In this document: piece after piece, positions 33,649 to 42,524 of the stretch | How the letters are laid out: every line of letters begins with the position of its first letter | Numbering within the stretch: position 1 is the first letter of the stretch | DNA from: Devosia sp. 66-22 | Lineage (GTDB): Bacteria > Pseudomonadota > Alphaproteobacteria > Rhizobiales > Devosiaceae | NCBI GenBank assembly: GCA_001899065.1 | Contig: MKUZ01000021.1 | Span: forward strand, 15,815 to 71,633 | DNA length: 55,819 bases | Reading direction: 5' to 3' | The notes under the pieces: model-generated | Told to the model about the DNA's origin: nothing | The model's database searches: none | What the model saw: the letters and a program-made list of their open reading frames with translations, nothing else | Position numbers and translations under genes: made by a program

Positions 33649-34457
33649 CGACTAAGCACCTCTACGCCGACATGACGTGGCCCGAGGTCAATGAAGCGGT
33701 AAAGCAAGAGCGTGTCGTGCTGATCCCCGTGGGGGCCATCGAGCAGCACGGCTATCACCTGCCGGTCGACGTCGACAACGTCATCGCGGTCCACATCTGC
33801 GACGAAGTCGCCAAGCGCTCCAACAACACGGTCGTGACCATGCCGCCCATCCACTACGGCTATAACGACCACAACATGGATTTTCCCGGCACTATCTCGA
33901 TCAAGATGCAGCACTTCATCGACTATTGCGCAGATGTCGGGCTGAGTCTCGCCTCGCAGGGCTTCAAGCATATCCTCTATGTCAACGCGCATGGCTCGAA
34001 CGCGCCGCTCTGCGATCTCATTTCGCGCCGCGTGACGGTGGAGAACGAGAACTGCCTGTGTGGTTCGGTCAACCACTGGCAAGTGGGCTGGGATGTCATC
34101 GGCGCCGTGCTCGAGGGCGGTCCCTATGCGGCCGACCACGCCTGCGAGTGGGAGACGTCGGAATATCTCTACATCGACCCGGGCAAGGTGCAGATGGACA
34201 AGGCCGTGGACGAGATCCCGGCGCATCGCGGCGGTCCGCGCTGGCTCTATCCGGACCTGAGCGACAGCCGAAAGGTGTTCTTCATGAACTACTGGAGCCG
34301 CATGAACGTGTCTGGCGTGGCCGGCACAGCGACGCTCGCCACGCCCGAGAAGGGCAAGGCCATGGTGGAGGGCACGATCGAGCGTCTCCTCACCATCGCC
34401 AACGAGTTCCGCGCGCTCGAGGTCGTGCCGCGCATCGATTACCGGATCAAGGTGTGA
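33645..34457 (+). CDS. creatininase-family amidohydrolase
   Basis: A 270-residue metal-dependent hydrolase of the creatininase/formamide-hydrolase family. The signature VGAIEQHGYHLPVDVDN supplies Glu and His metal ligands, YNDHNMDFPGTIS is the usual second block, and VNAHGSNAPL replaces the common NGHGGN. Family members open cyclic amides (creatinine) or hydrolyse formamides. The real substrate is unknown. It overlaps both neighbours by a few bases, so it is an integral part of the importer operon. Confidence 0.9.
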   Translation: MTTKHLYADMTWPEVNEAVKQERVVLIPVGAIEQHGYHLPVDVDNVIAVHICDEVAKRSNNTVVTMPPIHYGYNDHNMDFPGTISIKMQHFIDYCADVGLSLASQGFKHILYVNAHGSNAPLCDLISRRVTVENENCLCGSVNHWQVGWDVIGAVLEGGPYAADHACEWETSEYLYIDPGKVQMDKAVDEIPAHRGGPRWLYPDLSDSRKVFFMNYWSRMNVSGVAGTATLATPEKGKAMVEGTIERLLTIANEFRALEVVPRIDYRIKV

Positions 34458-35446
34458 TGACGGCCGAGATCATCCCGGCCTCGGCCGGCGAGGCCGTGAC
34501 CGCGGCCGCGCCGGGCAGCCGCGCAGATCGCCTGGTCTCCTATGCGCGCCGGGCCGACGGGTCCGACGAGAGCTTCCCACTCATCGTCATCCGTGGCGCG
34601 ACGGACGGGCCCACCGTGGCCCTTACCGCCGGCATTCATGGCGACGAGTATGAGGGGCCGGCGGCGCTGTGGAAGCTCGCCGAGGCCATCGATCCCGCGC
34701 GGCTCCGCGGGACCCTGCGGCTCGTCCCGATCGCCAATCCCCGCGCCTTTGCCGCTGGCACCCGCACCAGCCCCGTCGACAACGAGAATCTCGCCCGTAT
34801 CTTTCCGGGTGACCCCGCCGGCACGCTGTCGCACCGGCTCGCCTACGCGCTCATGCACTCGGTTGTCGAAAGCGCCGATATCCTCATCGACAGCCACTCG
34901 GGCGGCGTCCGTCTCGCCTTTCTTCCCGTCGCCGGTTTCTACGAAGGCGGCGACATCGCTCCTGAGGTCTCGGCGCGCTCGCTGCGGATCGCCCGGCAGA
35001 TGGGGCTCGACCATTTGTGGCTGCTGCCGCCTGTTACAGGCGTCCTCTCCCACGAGGCGGCGCGTCGCGGCATCGCCGTGTGCGGCGCCGAGATCGGCGG
35101 CCGCGGCAATTGCCTGCGCGAGGATGCCGACAACTATCTCGGCGCCTATTTGTCGGTGCTCGCGCATAACGGCATGATCGATGCCGCTCACAAGCGGGTC
35201 GAGACGACCAGTTGCCTCGAGGGTGACTGGGAGCAGGCGCCCGATGCAGGCTATCTCGAAACCCTCGTCGTTCTGGGGGATCGCGTCCGCGCCGGCCAGC
35301 CCGTCGCCGTGCTGCACGATTCCCTCGGCCGAACGGTCCGCGAGTTCCGCGCCGCATCGGACGGCATCGTCATGGCGGTGCGACACCTCAACAGTGTTGG
35401 GCCGGCCGATCTCGCAACCTGCGTAGTCAAGGAGACGACGCGATGA
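34457..35446 (+). CDS. AstE/AspA-family (M14-like) deacylase
   Basis: A 329-residue zinc deacylase of the succinylglutamate desuccinylase/aspartoacylase family. Zinc ligands are His and Glu in GIHGDEYEG and His in IDSHSGG; the substrate-side NENLARIFPG is also typical. Members remove acyl groups from N-acylated amino acids (aspartoacylase, desuccinylase, ectoine-pathway DoeB). It overlaps the creatininase stop by one base, suggesting consecutive hydrolytic steps on one N-acyl or cyclic amide compound. Confidence 0.9.
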   Translation: MTAEIIPASAGEAVTAAAPGSRADRLVSYARRADGSDESFPLIVIRGATDGPTVALTAGIHGDEYEGPAALWKLAEAIDPARLRGTLRLVPIANPRAFAAGTRTSPVDNENLARIFPGDPAGTLSHRLAYALMHSVVESADILIDSHSGGVRLAFLPVAGFYEGGDIAPEVSARSLRIARQMGLDHLWLLPPVTGVLSHEAARRGIAVCGAEIGGRGNCLREDADNYLGAYLSVLAHNGMIDAAHKRVETTSCLEGDWEQAPDAGYLETLVVLGDRVRAGQPVAVLHDSLGRTVREFRAASDGIVMAVRHLNSVGPADLATCVVKETTR

Positions 35447-36207
35447 CTTCTCGTTTCGACGGCAAAGTGGTGCTCGTTACCGGCGCCGCCGGCGGCATCG
35501 GCGCGGCGACGGTGCGGGCGCTCCTCGCTGAAGGGGCGGTCGCCGTCGCGTCCGACCTCAGGCCGCCTGCCGCCGACCTCGGCATTGCTGACGCGCGCTA
35601 CATCGCGGCCGATGTCGGCGACCGCGCCAGCGTCGACCGGCTCGTCGCGGCCACGGAAGCCATTGCAGGGGGCATCGACGCGCTGGTCCATACCGCCGCC
35701 ATCCTCGGCGCCAGCGGTCCGTTCGAGCAGCTCAGCGCCGCCGACTGGTCGCGCTATCTCGACATCAACCTCACCGGTACGTTCAACGCCTGCCAGTCGG
35801 TGGCGCGCTCGATGATCCGCACCGGCACGCGCGGCCGGCTGGTCACGGTGGGCTCGGTCAACGCGTTCGCCGCCGAGCCCGAGGCGGCGCCCTATGTCGC
35901 GAGCAAGGGCGGTATTCGCCTCCTGACCAAGGCGATGGCCGTCGACCTCGCGCGCCACGGCATAGCGGCCAACATGATTGCGCCGGGACCTATCCACGTG
36001 CCACGCAACGCCGAGCTGTTCGCCCAGCCCGAGCTGGTCGCCCTGTTCGCCCAATCCGTCCCCTTCGGCAGTGCCGGCAGCCCCGACAGCGTCGCCCGCG
36101 CCGCCCTCTTCCTCGCCGACCCAGCCCTCGACTTCGTCACCGGCGCCGAACTGGCGGTGGACGGCGGCGCCCTAGCGCAGATACTGGCGCTGCCGAAGAC
36201 GGGGTGA
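35443..36207 (+). CDS. SDR-family oxidoreductase
   Basis: A 254-residue classical short-chain dehydrogenase. TGAAGGIG cofactor motif (residues 11-18), HTAAILG in the NNAG position, catalytic Ser in TVGSVNA and YVASK as the YxxxK pair. It overlaps the deacylase stop (ATGA) and closes the operon. It probably oxidises a hydroxylated product. Confidence 0.92.
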   Translation: MTSRFDGKVVLVTGAAGGIGAATVRALLAEGAVAVASDLRPPAADLGIADARYIAADVGDRASVDRLVAATEAIAGGIDALVHTAAILGASGPFEQLSAADWSRYLDINLTGTFNACQSVARSMIRTGTRGRLVTVGSVNAFAAEPEAAPYVASKGGIRLLTKAMAVDLARHGIAANMIAPGPIHVPRNAELFAQPELVALFAQSVPFGSAGSPDSVARAALFLADPALDFVTGAELAVDGGALAQILALPKTG

Positions 36208-36549
36208 GGGCTATCGAAGGACGGCGGAGACCGTGCAATAGTCAGTCTGGACTAGAGGGACGACACGGCACGAACTCTGCCACTAGTCCCCTATCTCTAC
36301 TGGGGGGTGGGAGTTCGCGATCTCCCGACGATGCATGAGTACTTGGTGCCACTCTTGCTCGTTCCTACCTAGTGAGCCGGTACCTCATCGAGAAGCCGTC
36401 ACGGCGCTTCAAGCCCAAGACGCTAGCGTCAGCAAAGGGGACACGACCCGAGATGCCATTTGAACAGGTGGCTTAGGGAGACGCTTGGCCCGGCTCCGCC
36501 CATCGATCGTCGGCGAAGCACCAAAAGCGCAGATCACGTGCATCGCGTC
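36208..36549. other. intergenic region, low coding character
   Basis: There are 342 bases between an operon end and a convergent gene. It contains an inverted repeat GGACTAG (36249-36255) / CTAGTCC (36283-36289). It also has a 34-codon open frame from GTG 36372 to TAG 36476 (SRYLIEKPSRRFKPKTLASA at its core) without a ribosome-binding site, perhaps a gene remnant. Base composition is less GC-rich than the operons to its left. No known feature is recognised. Confidence 0.4.
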
Positions 36550-39114
36550 CTAGTCAACAGTCCTGCGTTCCAGAATGGTGGGACGCGTGAGGGTAATGCG
36601 ACTACATTCATTGGCGTTGAGCACAGCGACTCTCAATTCGGCAACGTCTGAGTTGAATGTCCAGTGCGGCGACGTATCCAGTGGCACGAGATTGCTCGCC
36701 GCCGAGGCCTCGAAAGTGACGCTGGCAGGCTCGGAAAATTCACCACCGGTGCCCCGCCAGTATACTTGCAGCACGGGCAGCACTCCCTGGGTTCGGCAAG
36801 CTGCTGAGAACGACAGGATGCCCTGCCGTTGTGGGTCGATGAGGCTGCTCGGTCGATAGTCCAGCTCGCTCCTACCGGCAGTCAAGCGATAAGTTGTCCT
36901 GCTGCCCTTGATGAGCACGGCCTCGCTCAGGGACGGTGTATGAAATCGCACCGACGGGCCGGCCAGCTCGCCCTGCAGGGTCGCGCTGGAGCGGCCCCAC
37001 GCCGATGGCAGTCGCGCCAAGTAGCCTTGATGGAACGCCGCGGCCCAAAGATCTTCCTCGGAAAGGGGCGCGGGTGTTCGATTTGTGATCGTGAACGACA
37101 GCCGGTCACCGTTCGGGGCAGCGTCGACCGGAAGGGAAGGAGCCGTGCGTATCTTTCTGTCCTCGATCTCGACGATCACACGATCGATGCCATCGGAGAA
37201 TCTCAGTGTATCTCCGACTTTGAGAGCGAGAGCCGTCAGTCCATCAACGACGAAGGACCACCGAGCCGCATTGTCCCCGGCTGCGACACCATCGACCCAG
37301 TACTGATCAGTAACCTGTGAGAGGGAATAAGCAGATGCTGTCTCCGTGGGAAGACGTTCCAGCCTCGCGACGAGGTCGCGTCGGATGCCGTAGGTGTGGC
37401 CCTCTCGCAGGAAGGGTACATAGTTCGCGACAGAGAAGTCGTAGATCGAGTGAGCCCGTAGCGGGAGGCTGAACCCGTCGTGCTCGATGTTGTCGACCTC
37501 GATCAATGCGAGCGGCGGGATGCTGTCCGAAATGGCCGAGATGAAGGCCTTTTGCAGGGCCTCGGGGGCCGCATTGTAGGTGCTTGAGACCGGAACAGGG
37601 ATGGGTCTGTCGAGGTAGTAGTAGAGCGCATTTCGGTTGGTCAGGTTAAGGAACGTCTCGCCTGGCTCGAGCAACGTGTCCACGGTGCGCTTCACAGCTT
37701 TGATGCGCTCCACGTGGTCTGCTTCAAATCTTCCACTGCCCAGTCGTGGAACTGACGCGTCGATCACAGCGCCGCTCTCCCACTTAGGTGGAAATACCAG
37801 CGGCTGCTCGGACAGGATCGCGGAGCTGGGTGGCGCAACCAGCATGAGCAGGGATGCACAGAGGCCAGCGGTTATGGCATCGCGCCTGGTTGGAGCCACC
37901 AGCCTTACCAAGAATGGAAGGAAGATCAGGCAGACGCATCCCGCCATGACCGCTCGGGCGCCAGCATCATCGAGGCGCGCCATGGCGTAGGAGTTAAGCA
38001 GCATTGCCAAGGTGACCATTGGCACCACCACTACGCCGAGCGCGAGGAAGGCATGGACTGTTGTCCGCGAGCGAAGCTCCTTCCAGGAAATGGCAAGGGC
38101 GGCGAGCATCGGCGATGCCGCGAACATCAGATTCTGCGGATGTTGGGCGAATATGTCGAGGGAGCTGTTGCCGTAGATCGTCAGGTTTGCGGCCGCCGAC
38201 ACGCTGAGGAAATGGAACTGTCCCCGGATCATCGGCCAGGCGATCGCCAGAAGCGCAATGCTCGATAGAGCAGCGCCACCCAGATAGGCGATGATGCTCC
38301 GCCGACCGCTGAGTGTGTGGAACAAAAGACCGCCGACGAACGCCGAAAGGACTGCGGCAACCGCTGGGCCGGCGTAGAGCAAGACACCTGCGGCGCTGAG
38401 CAGCGATGCAAGGGCTCCAGCCGCCCAGGGTCTAGAAGAGGTTGCCGCCTCGGCGACAGCGATGAGGATGAGCAAAACGAAGAGGATGTTGGAGTTCTGC
38501 GGCAGCACCAGAGCAAGAAAGATGCCTCCGACCGCACCGAGCCGCCTCAGGATCCGCCACGAGACGATGAACGCGAGTGCATGCAGAAGGAAAATGTCGC
38601 CGGCATAGATACCAGGGCCGGAGTCATCGCCAAGTAGCTTGGCCAATACGCCTCCCAGCGCGTCGGAGTAGCCATGTGGCGACAGGAAGTCGGTGAACCA
38701 GTTGGGGCCCTCCAAGAGCGCTTGATACGCAAGGAGGCTCTCTCCGAAGTGGTAGTCGTCAACGGGCAGCGTGAGTGGGTAGCTCAGCGGCACCGTGACC
38801 AGCCAGACCGCCGTCGCCAGCATGAGCGGTGGGGGAGCGGGAAGAGATTGTGGGTCGCTACCTCCAAGCAGTTTGTGTCCGACCCGCACCGACTGAAAGA
38901 CGATAATGGTGGCGACTACCAGGAAGACTCCATCGACGAGCGCGATCTCGCCTCGGGAAATACCAGGGGTACACGCGAGTGTCGCCACTCCGAGCACAAT
39001 TCCACCGGCGCCACCTAGAGCTGCAACGAGGCGAGCGCCACCCAAGCTGGTGAGCAGCGCCACTGAGGGATGGATAATTGTGAAGGTCCATAGCGAACTC
39101 GCTCCCGTCGCCAC
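36550..39114 (-). CDS. large GT-C-like polytopic membrane protein, probably 5'-truncated
   Basis: Up to about 854 residues. The N-terminal half has ten or more hydrophobic segments. An acidic pair lies in an early loop (LPVDDYHFGE), like the catalytic Asp/Glu of lipid-carrier-dependent GT-C glycosyltransferases. The C-terminal 400 residues are soluble and beta-rich, probably periplasmic. A surface-polysaccharide role is inferred from neighbours. GTG at 39114 is only the leftmost plausible start. It has no ribosome-binding site and sits on a recombination joint (see 39015-39140), so the original 5' end is probably lost; GTG at 39063 is an alternative. Confidence 0.7.
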   Translation of the reverse strand: MATGASSLWTFTIIHPSVALLTSLGGARLVAALGGAGGIVLGVATLACTPGISRGEIALVDGVFLVVATIIVFQSVRVGHKLLGGSDPQSLPAPPPLMLATAVWLVTVPLSYPLTLPVDDYHFGESLLAYQALLEGPNWFTDFLSPHGYSDALGGVLAKLLGDDSGPGIYAGDIFLLHALAFIVSWRILRRLGAVGGIFLALVLPQNSNILFVLLILIAVAEAATSSRPWAAGALASLLSAAGVLLYAGPAVAAVLSAFVGGLLFHTLSGRRSIIAYLGGAALSSIALLAIAWPMIRGQFHFLSVSAAANLTIYGNSSLDIFAQHPQNLMFAASPMLAALAISWKELRSRTTVHAFLALGVVVVPMVTLAMLLNSYAMARLDDAGARAVMAGCVCLIFLPFLVRLVAPTRRDAITAGLCASLLMLVAPPSSAILSEQPLVFPPKWESGAVIDASVPRLGSGRFEADHVERIKAVKRTVDTLLEPGETFLNLTNRNALYYYLDRPIPVPVSSTYNAAPEALQKAFISAISDSIPPLALIEVDNIEHDGFSLPLRAHSIYDFSVANYVPFLREGHTYGIRRDLVARLERLPTETASAYSLSQVTDQYWVDGVAAGDNAARWSFVVDGLTALALKVGDTLRFSDGIDRVIVEIEDRKIRTAPSLPVDAAPNGDRLSFTITNRTPAPLSEEDLWAAAFHQGYLARLPSAWGRSSATLQGELAGPSVRFHTPSLSEAVLIKGSRTTYRLTAGRSELDYRPSSLIDPQRQGILSFSAACRTQGVLPVLQVYWRGTGGEFSEPASVTFEASAASNLVPLDTSPHWTFNSDVAELRVAVLNANECSRITLTRPTILERRTVD

Positions 39115-39140
39115 GCGATATTGGAGACGGCAAGCTTCAT
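39015..39140 (-). pseudogene. 5' fragment of a lost TIM-barrel sugar isomerase/epimerase gene
   Basis: The frame starting at ATG 39140 overlaps the epimerase stop (ATGA) and reads MKLAVSNIAW. This matches the N terminus of sugar-phosphate isomerase/epimerase-like TIM barrels commonly paired with such epimerases. After Trp10 the frame becomes low-quality sequence and stops at 39015. The sequence beyond about 39110 is instead in frame with the large membrane protein. I infer a deletion or recombination joint near 39110. Confidence 0.6.
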
Positions 39141-39919
39141 GGAGCTTTACCCTCGACGGATCGCGGCTCCGACTGTGCATATGCCCGAATAGCCAACAGG
39201 CTCTCGCGCCTGCCGTACTGATACTTCCCCCTGCCGCCGAAGAGGTCGGCGAACTCGCTTTGCATGTCATAACGCACGGGATTTCCCGGCAGGGTATTCC
39301 GGAATTCGAAGCCAAAGGCCTCGTGGGCGATGTCGGACACACTCACTGGTTCCGCCGTCAGGTGAATCAGCTGCAGCCCCGCTGACAGGGAGATACCGAT
39401 GTCGTTCCACAGATTGACCATGGGATAGAACTGGAACGCATGCCGGCTATCGATCGCCCCCAGATTGTTACTGTTCCGGAAGTCGAAGAGAACGTTCTTC
39501 CGTAGGCCAGGGCCGACCAGTCCCGGCAACCTGATGATCAGCGACTTGGGAAAATGATCAGAGACAAAGCGCTCAAGTTTTCGTCGATGTAAGCCGTAGG
39601 CCTGCAAGTCCTGATGTAAGACCTCGCTCGTTTCTGAAACATCGCGCGGCACGGCGAATACGTCCACCGTACTGATGAGGACGAGCCGCTCTGCCTGAAC
39701 CGAACTGAGATGGGAGATGAGGGTATCAATCGACGCCTGGTCGGCCTTCGGTTCTTTATTGGCGCGCCATTTCTGTGCAGGTGCTCCGGCGCACACGAGG
39801 AGATTAAAGGATTTTCCGTTTATTCTCGAAATATCTGTCGATCTATACATAGCGTCAAATTTGGCTTGCTTGAGCAATGTCTGTCCGACAAAGCCGGAAT
39901 ATCCGATCAATCCCCGCAT
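39137..39919 (-). CDS. NAD-dependent epimerase/dehydratase-like protein
   Basis: A 260-residue protein starting MRGLIGYSGFVGQTLL, a shortened Rossmann glycine motif (GYSGFVG). LVLISTVDVF is the Ser/Thr position and AYGLHRRKLE is the YxxxK pair. NNLGAIDSRHAFQFYPMVNLW and IHLTAEPVSVSDIAHEAFG resemble C-terminal sugar-binding segments. It is shorter than typical epimerases (about 310 residues). It probably modifies a nucleotide sugar for surface polysaccharide. Lower GC and AT-rich codons compared with flanking operons suggest transfer. Confidence 0.8.
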   Translation of the reverse strand: MRGLIGYSGFVGQTLLKQAKFDAMYRSTDISRINGKSFNLLVCAGAPAQKWRANKEPKADQASIDTLISHLSSVQAERLVLISTVDVFAVPRDVSETSEVLHQDLQAYGLHRRKLERFVSDHFPKSLIIRLPGLVGPGLRKNVLFDFRNSNNLGAIDSRHAFQFYPMVNLWNDIGISLSAGLQLIHLTAEPVSVSDIAHEAFGFEFRNTLPGNPVRYDMQSEFADLFGGRGKYQYGRRESLLAIRAYAQSEPRSVEGKAP

Positions 39920-40323
39920 AATTCTTTCGTATTCCTAAATGATGCTGTCCTGGCTAGGATGTCGATCTCGGTAGTCATTTCCCCGGGCAGGTCCACAATG
40001 CGGCGCTATCACGCAGCGATAGCGGTCTCGACGCGTCCGACATGAGGGGTTACCGCCACAGGGCAGGTGAAGCAACGCTGAAGTATCACTGCCATGGCGC
40101 GGCGCCCACCCAATTTTGCGGGCGTCGACATAATTTCGCTTGTCTCGCTTAGCCGGGTTGTTCGACTTGGCCTTACATTGTAGCAAGGGTCGGGCGGAGA
40201 GCGGATTCTCTTTGTTCGATGCGCGGGCTGGCCGGCTGCGGTTATGTTTGAGATGTGAGATGGAAGCCCGGCGCGCCGCGTAGCGCCAGCGGGCCCTGGG
40301 TCTTTTTTTGGGGATTGGGCAGA
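39920..40323. other. divergent intergenic region
   Basis: There are 404 bases between two divergently transcribed genes. It should hold both promoters. AT-richer patches occur near 40130-40190 and a T7 run occurs near 40303, just before the GTG start at 40324. I see no convincing gene, tRNA or repeat here. Confidence 0.5.
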
Positions 40324-42432
40324 GTGCTGGTCAATATCATCGTTCGCACGTTTTGCGGGCGGGAGAAGCTCCTGGTCAGGGCGCTCGAGAGCATCAAGGC
40401 GCAAGAGACCGGCCACGACATCAGCGTCATCGTCGCCGTCGACGGCCAGCCGATCGATACGGACGCTATCGATCTCTCCCAATTTGGAGATGTTTCCACA
40501 GTCTATGCGCAGGCGCCCGGGGGGCGGTCGGCGGCCGCCAATGCCGGCCTCGATGCGGCAGGCGGCGACCTCATCGGCTTTCTCGATGACGACGACTGGT
40601 TCGAGCCCGACCATGTCGAGACGCTGACCCGCCTGTTCGACGACAATCTGGGCGCGGCTGCCGCCTACGCGGGAGCCTGGGAGCAGGAGGCCGACCTCAA
40701 TGTCCAGGATCCGGCCGCCAGCGTGCTGGGCGAACGCAAGGTCTTCTTCCGGCGCACCCGCAATTCGCTCGACCTAGTGAACCGCAACCTGTTCCCCATC
40801 CAGGCGATCCTGTTCCGTCGCAGCGCGCTTGAAAGCTCGGGGGCGCGCTTTTCCACCGAGCTCGATGCGCTTGAGGACTGGCTGTTCTGGCAGCAACTCC
40901 TTCTGGGCGAACTGATCGTCAGCACCGACCACGTCACCTCGACCTTCCTCATGCCCCTCGACAAGGAGGTGCGCCGGCGGCGGGCAGATGCCCATCGCGA
41001 GGCGCTGCCGGCGATGCTGGTGCTGCGCCGGCAGATCCGCGTGCCGGTGGCCGTGGCGGATGAACTCATTCGGACGCGCTACCGCGCGCCTGCGGGGGGG
41101 GCGAAAGCGGAGCCGGGTTCGGTTCGCGGCTTCCTCAGCGCGCGCATCGACAGGCTGGCGCGCAAGCGGCCCAAGCTGCGGCACAAGCTCGAGTACTTCG
41201 TGCTCCGCGCGCTGCGCAAACTGTGGCGGCTGACGCCCAAGGGGCGGGCCGAGGTGGCGCGGATGCGCAAGCGCCGCGACCGCAAGAAGCAGAACAGGGC
41301 CGCCATTTCGGTGGTGCCGTCGCTGCCCGCTCTGCAGCAGCGCTTCGAGCCCACCGGGGCACCGCAGCCGCGGACATCGGGAACGGCGGTCTTTACCTCC
41401 TGTAACTGGGCCTACATGGACAAGGCGCTGGTGCTTGCCGAAAGCGTCGCCAGATACATGCCGGAAGCTGAGTTCCACATTCTCCTCGTGGATACGCCGC
41501 GCCCCGAAATGGTGTTGCCGCCGTCCGTCACGCGGCTCTATCCCTCTGCCAATCTCAAGGACTTCCGTCCCGGCTGGGTGTTCAAGCACACGGTGGTCGA
41601 GCTCAGCACCGCCGTCAAACCGCTCTATACCGACGTGCTGCTCGACGAGGGCTACAGCCGGATCATCTATTTCGACCCCGATACGATGCTCCTATCGGAA
41701 CCGGTGAGCATCGATCAGGATCTCAAGCGCGGCGACTTCCTGCTGACGCCACACCTCCACCGGCCGGCCGTGTCGCGCGTTGCCACCGAGACCTTCGAAA
41801 TCTCGGCCATGGCGCATGGCATCTACAATCTGGGGTTCTTTGCGCTCAACAACACGGCGGCGGCGCGCGAGGTCGTGTCCTATTGGGCCGAGCGCTGCCG
41901 CGGCTACAGCTATGGCGAAGTGCACCGGGGCGTGTTCACTGACCAGAAATGGGCAAACCACTTCCCGGTCTTTTTCGAGGAGGCCATCGTCGTCTCGAGC
42001 AATCCGGGCCTCAACACTGCCGTCTGGAATGCCGAGGGGCGCGCTATCGTACGGCGCAACGAGACCTTCCTCATCGATGGCGTGCCTATCGAGATGTTCC
42101 ACTTCTCGGGCTGGGACTCCGGCGTGCCGGACCGCTTCAGCCTCGAATTCCTCGGCTCTGGCTCGGGGTCCGAGCTCGTTACGCTCTACACCGAGGCGAA
42201 CCAGCGGTTCCTTCAGTTCAAGGATCGCTTCTGGCCCTATGCCTTCTACGACGACGGCACCCGGATCGAGACCGCGCACCGGCTGCTCTATCGCCGCGAC
42301 GGCTCGTTCCAGGAGGCTCATCCGAACCCCTATGTATCCGGGCCGGGCACGTTCCAGGACTATGCCGACAGTAATCGCGAGGCGATCTTTGCGCGGCATG
42401 ACGAGTCAAAGCTCCTGCGGCGGCATTTCTAG
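40324..42432 (+). CDS. two-domain glycosyltransferase (GT2 plus GT8-like)
   Basis: A 702-residue cytosolic protein. Residues 1-230 form a GT2 (GT-A) domain: VNIIVRTFCGREKLLVRALES, then GGRSAAANAGLDAAGGDLIGF and the metal motif DDDDW. Residues 230-335 are a basic linker. Residues 350-600 form a second GT-A domain with FTSCNWAYMDKALVLAESV and the DxD-like YFDPDTMLL, resembling GT8-type enzymes. Two transferases in one chain suggest two successive sugar additions in surface-polysaccharide synthesis. GTG at 40324 is chosen because LVNIIVRTF is the usual start. A terminator follows. Confidence 0.85.
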   Translation: MLVNIIVRTFCGREKLLVRALESIKAQETGHDISVIVAVDGQPIDTDAIDLSQFGDVSTVYAQAPGGRSAAANAGLDAAGGDLIGFLDDDDWFEPDHVETLTRLFDDNLGAAAAYAGAWEQEADLNVQDPAASVLGERKVFFRRTRNSLDLVNRNLFPIQAILFRRSALESSGARFSTELDALEDWLFWQQLLLGELIVSTDHVTSTFLMPLDKEVRRRRADAHREALPAMLVLRRQIRVPVAVADELIRTRYRAPAGGAKAEPGSVRGFLSARIDRLARKRPKLRHKLEYFVLRALRKLWRLTPKGRAEVARMRKRRDRKKQNRAAISVVPSLPALQQRFEPTGAPQPRTSGTAVFTSCNWAYMDKALVLAESVARYMPEAEFHILLVDTPRPEMVLPPSVTRLYPSANLKDFRPGWVFKHTVVELSTAVKPLYTDVLLDEGYSRIIYFDPDTMLLSEPVSIDQDLKRGDFLLTPHLHRPAVSRVATETFEISAMAHGIYNLGFFALNNTAAAREVVSYWAERCRGYSYGEVHRGVFTDQKWANHFPVFFEEAIVVSSNPGLNTAVWNAEGRAIVRRNETFLIDGVPIEMFHFSGWDSGVPDRFSLEFLGSGSGSELVTLYTEANQRFLQFKDRFWPYAFYDDGTRIETAHRLLYRRDGSFQEAHPNPYVSGPGTFQDYADSNREAIFARHDESKLLRRHF

Positions 42433-42438
42433 CAGCGC

Positions 42439-42465
42439 GGGCGACGTTTCCTCGCCCTGTTTTTT
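42439..42465 (+). terminator. Rho-independent terminator
   Basis: GGGCGA (42439-42444) pairs with TCGCCC (42452-42457), with a 7-base loop, followed by TGTTTTTT. It lies directly after the glycosyltransferase stop and is the clearest intrinsic terminator in the window. Confidence 0.8.
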
Positions 42466-42469
42466 CTGA

Positions 42470-42487
42470 TTACTGTAGTTGCTGTAA
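42470..42487. promoter_or_regulatory. imperfect palindrome before the ROK gene
   Basis: TTACTGTAGTTGCTGTAA (42470-42487) matches its reverse complement at 12 of 18 positions, with TTAC/GTAA ends, about 38 bases before the ROK start. It is a candidate operator for autoregulation. Confidence 0.4.
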
Positions 42488-42524
42488 CAAGCGGTTCGCC
42501 GCGCTTCGGCGAGGGGCCAGTTGA

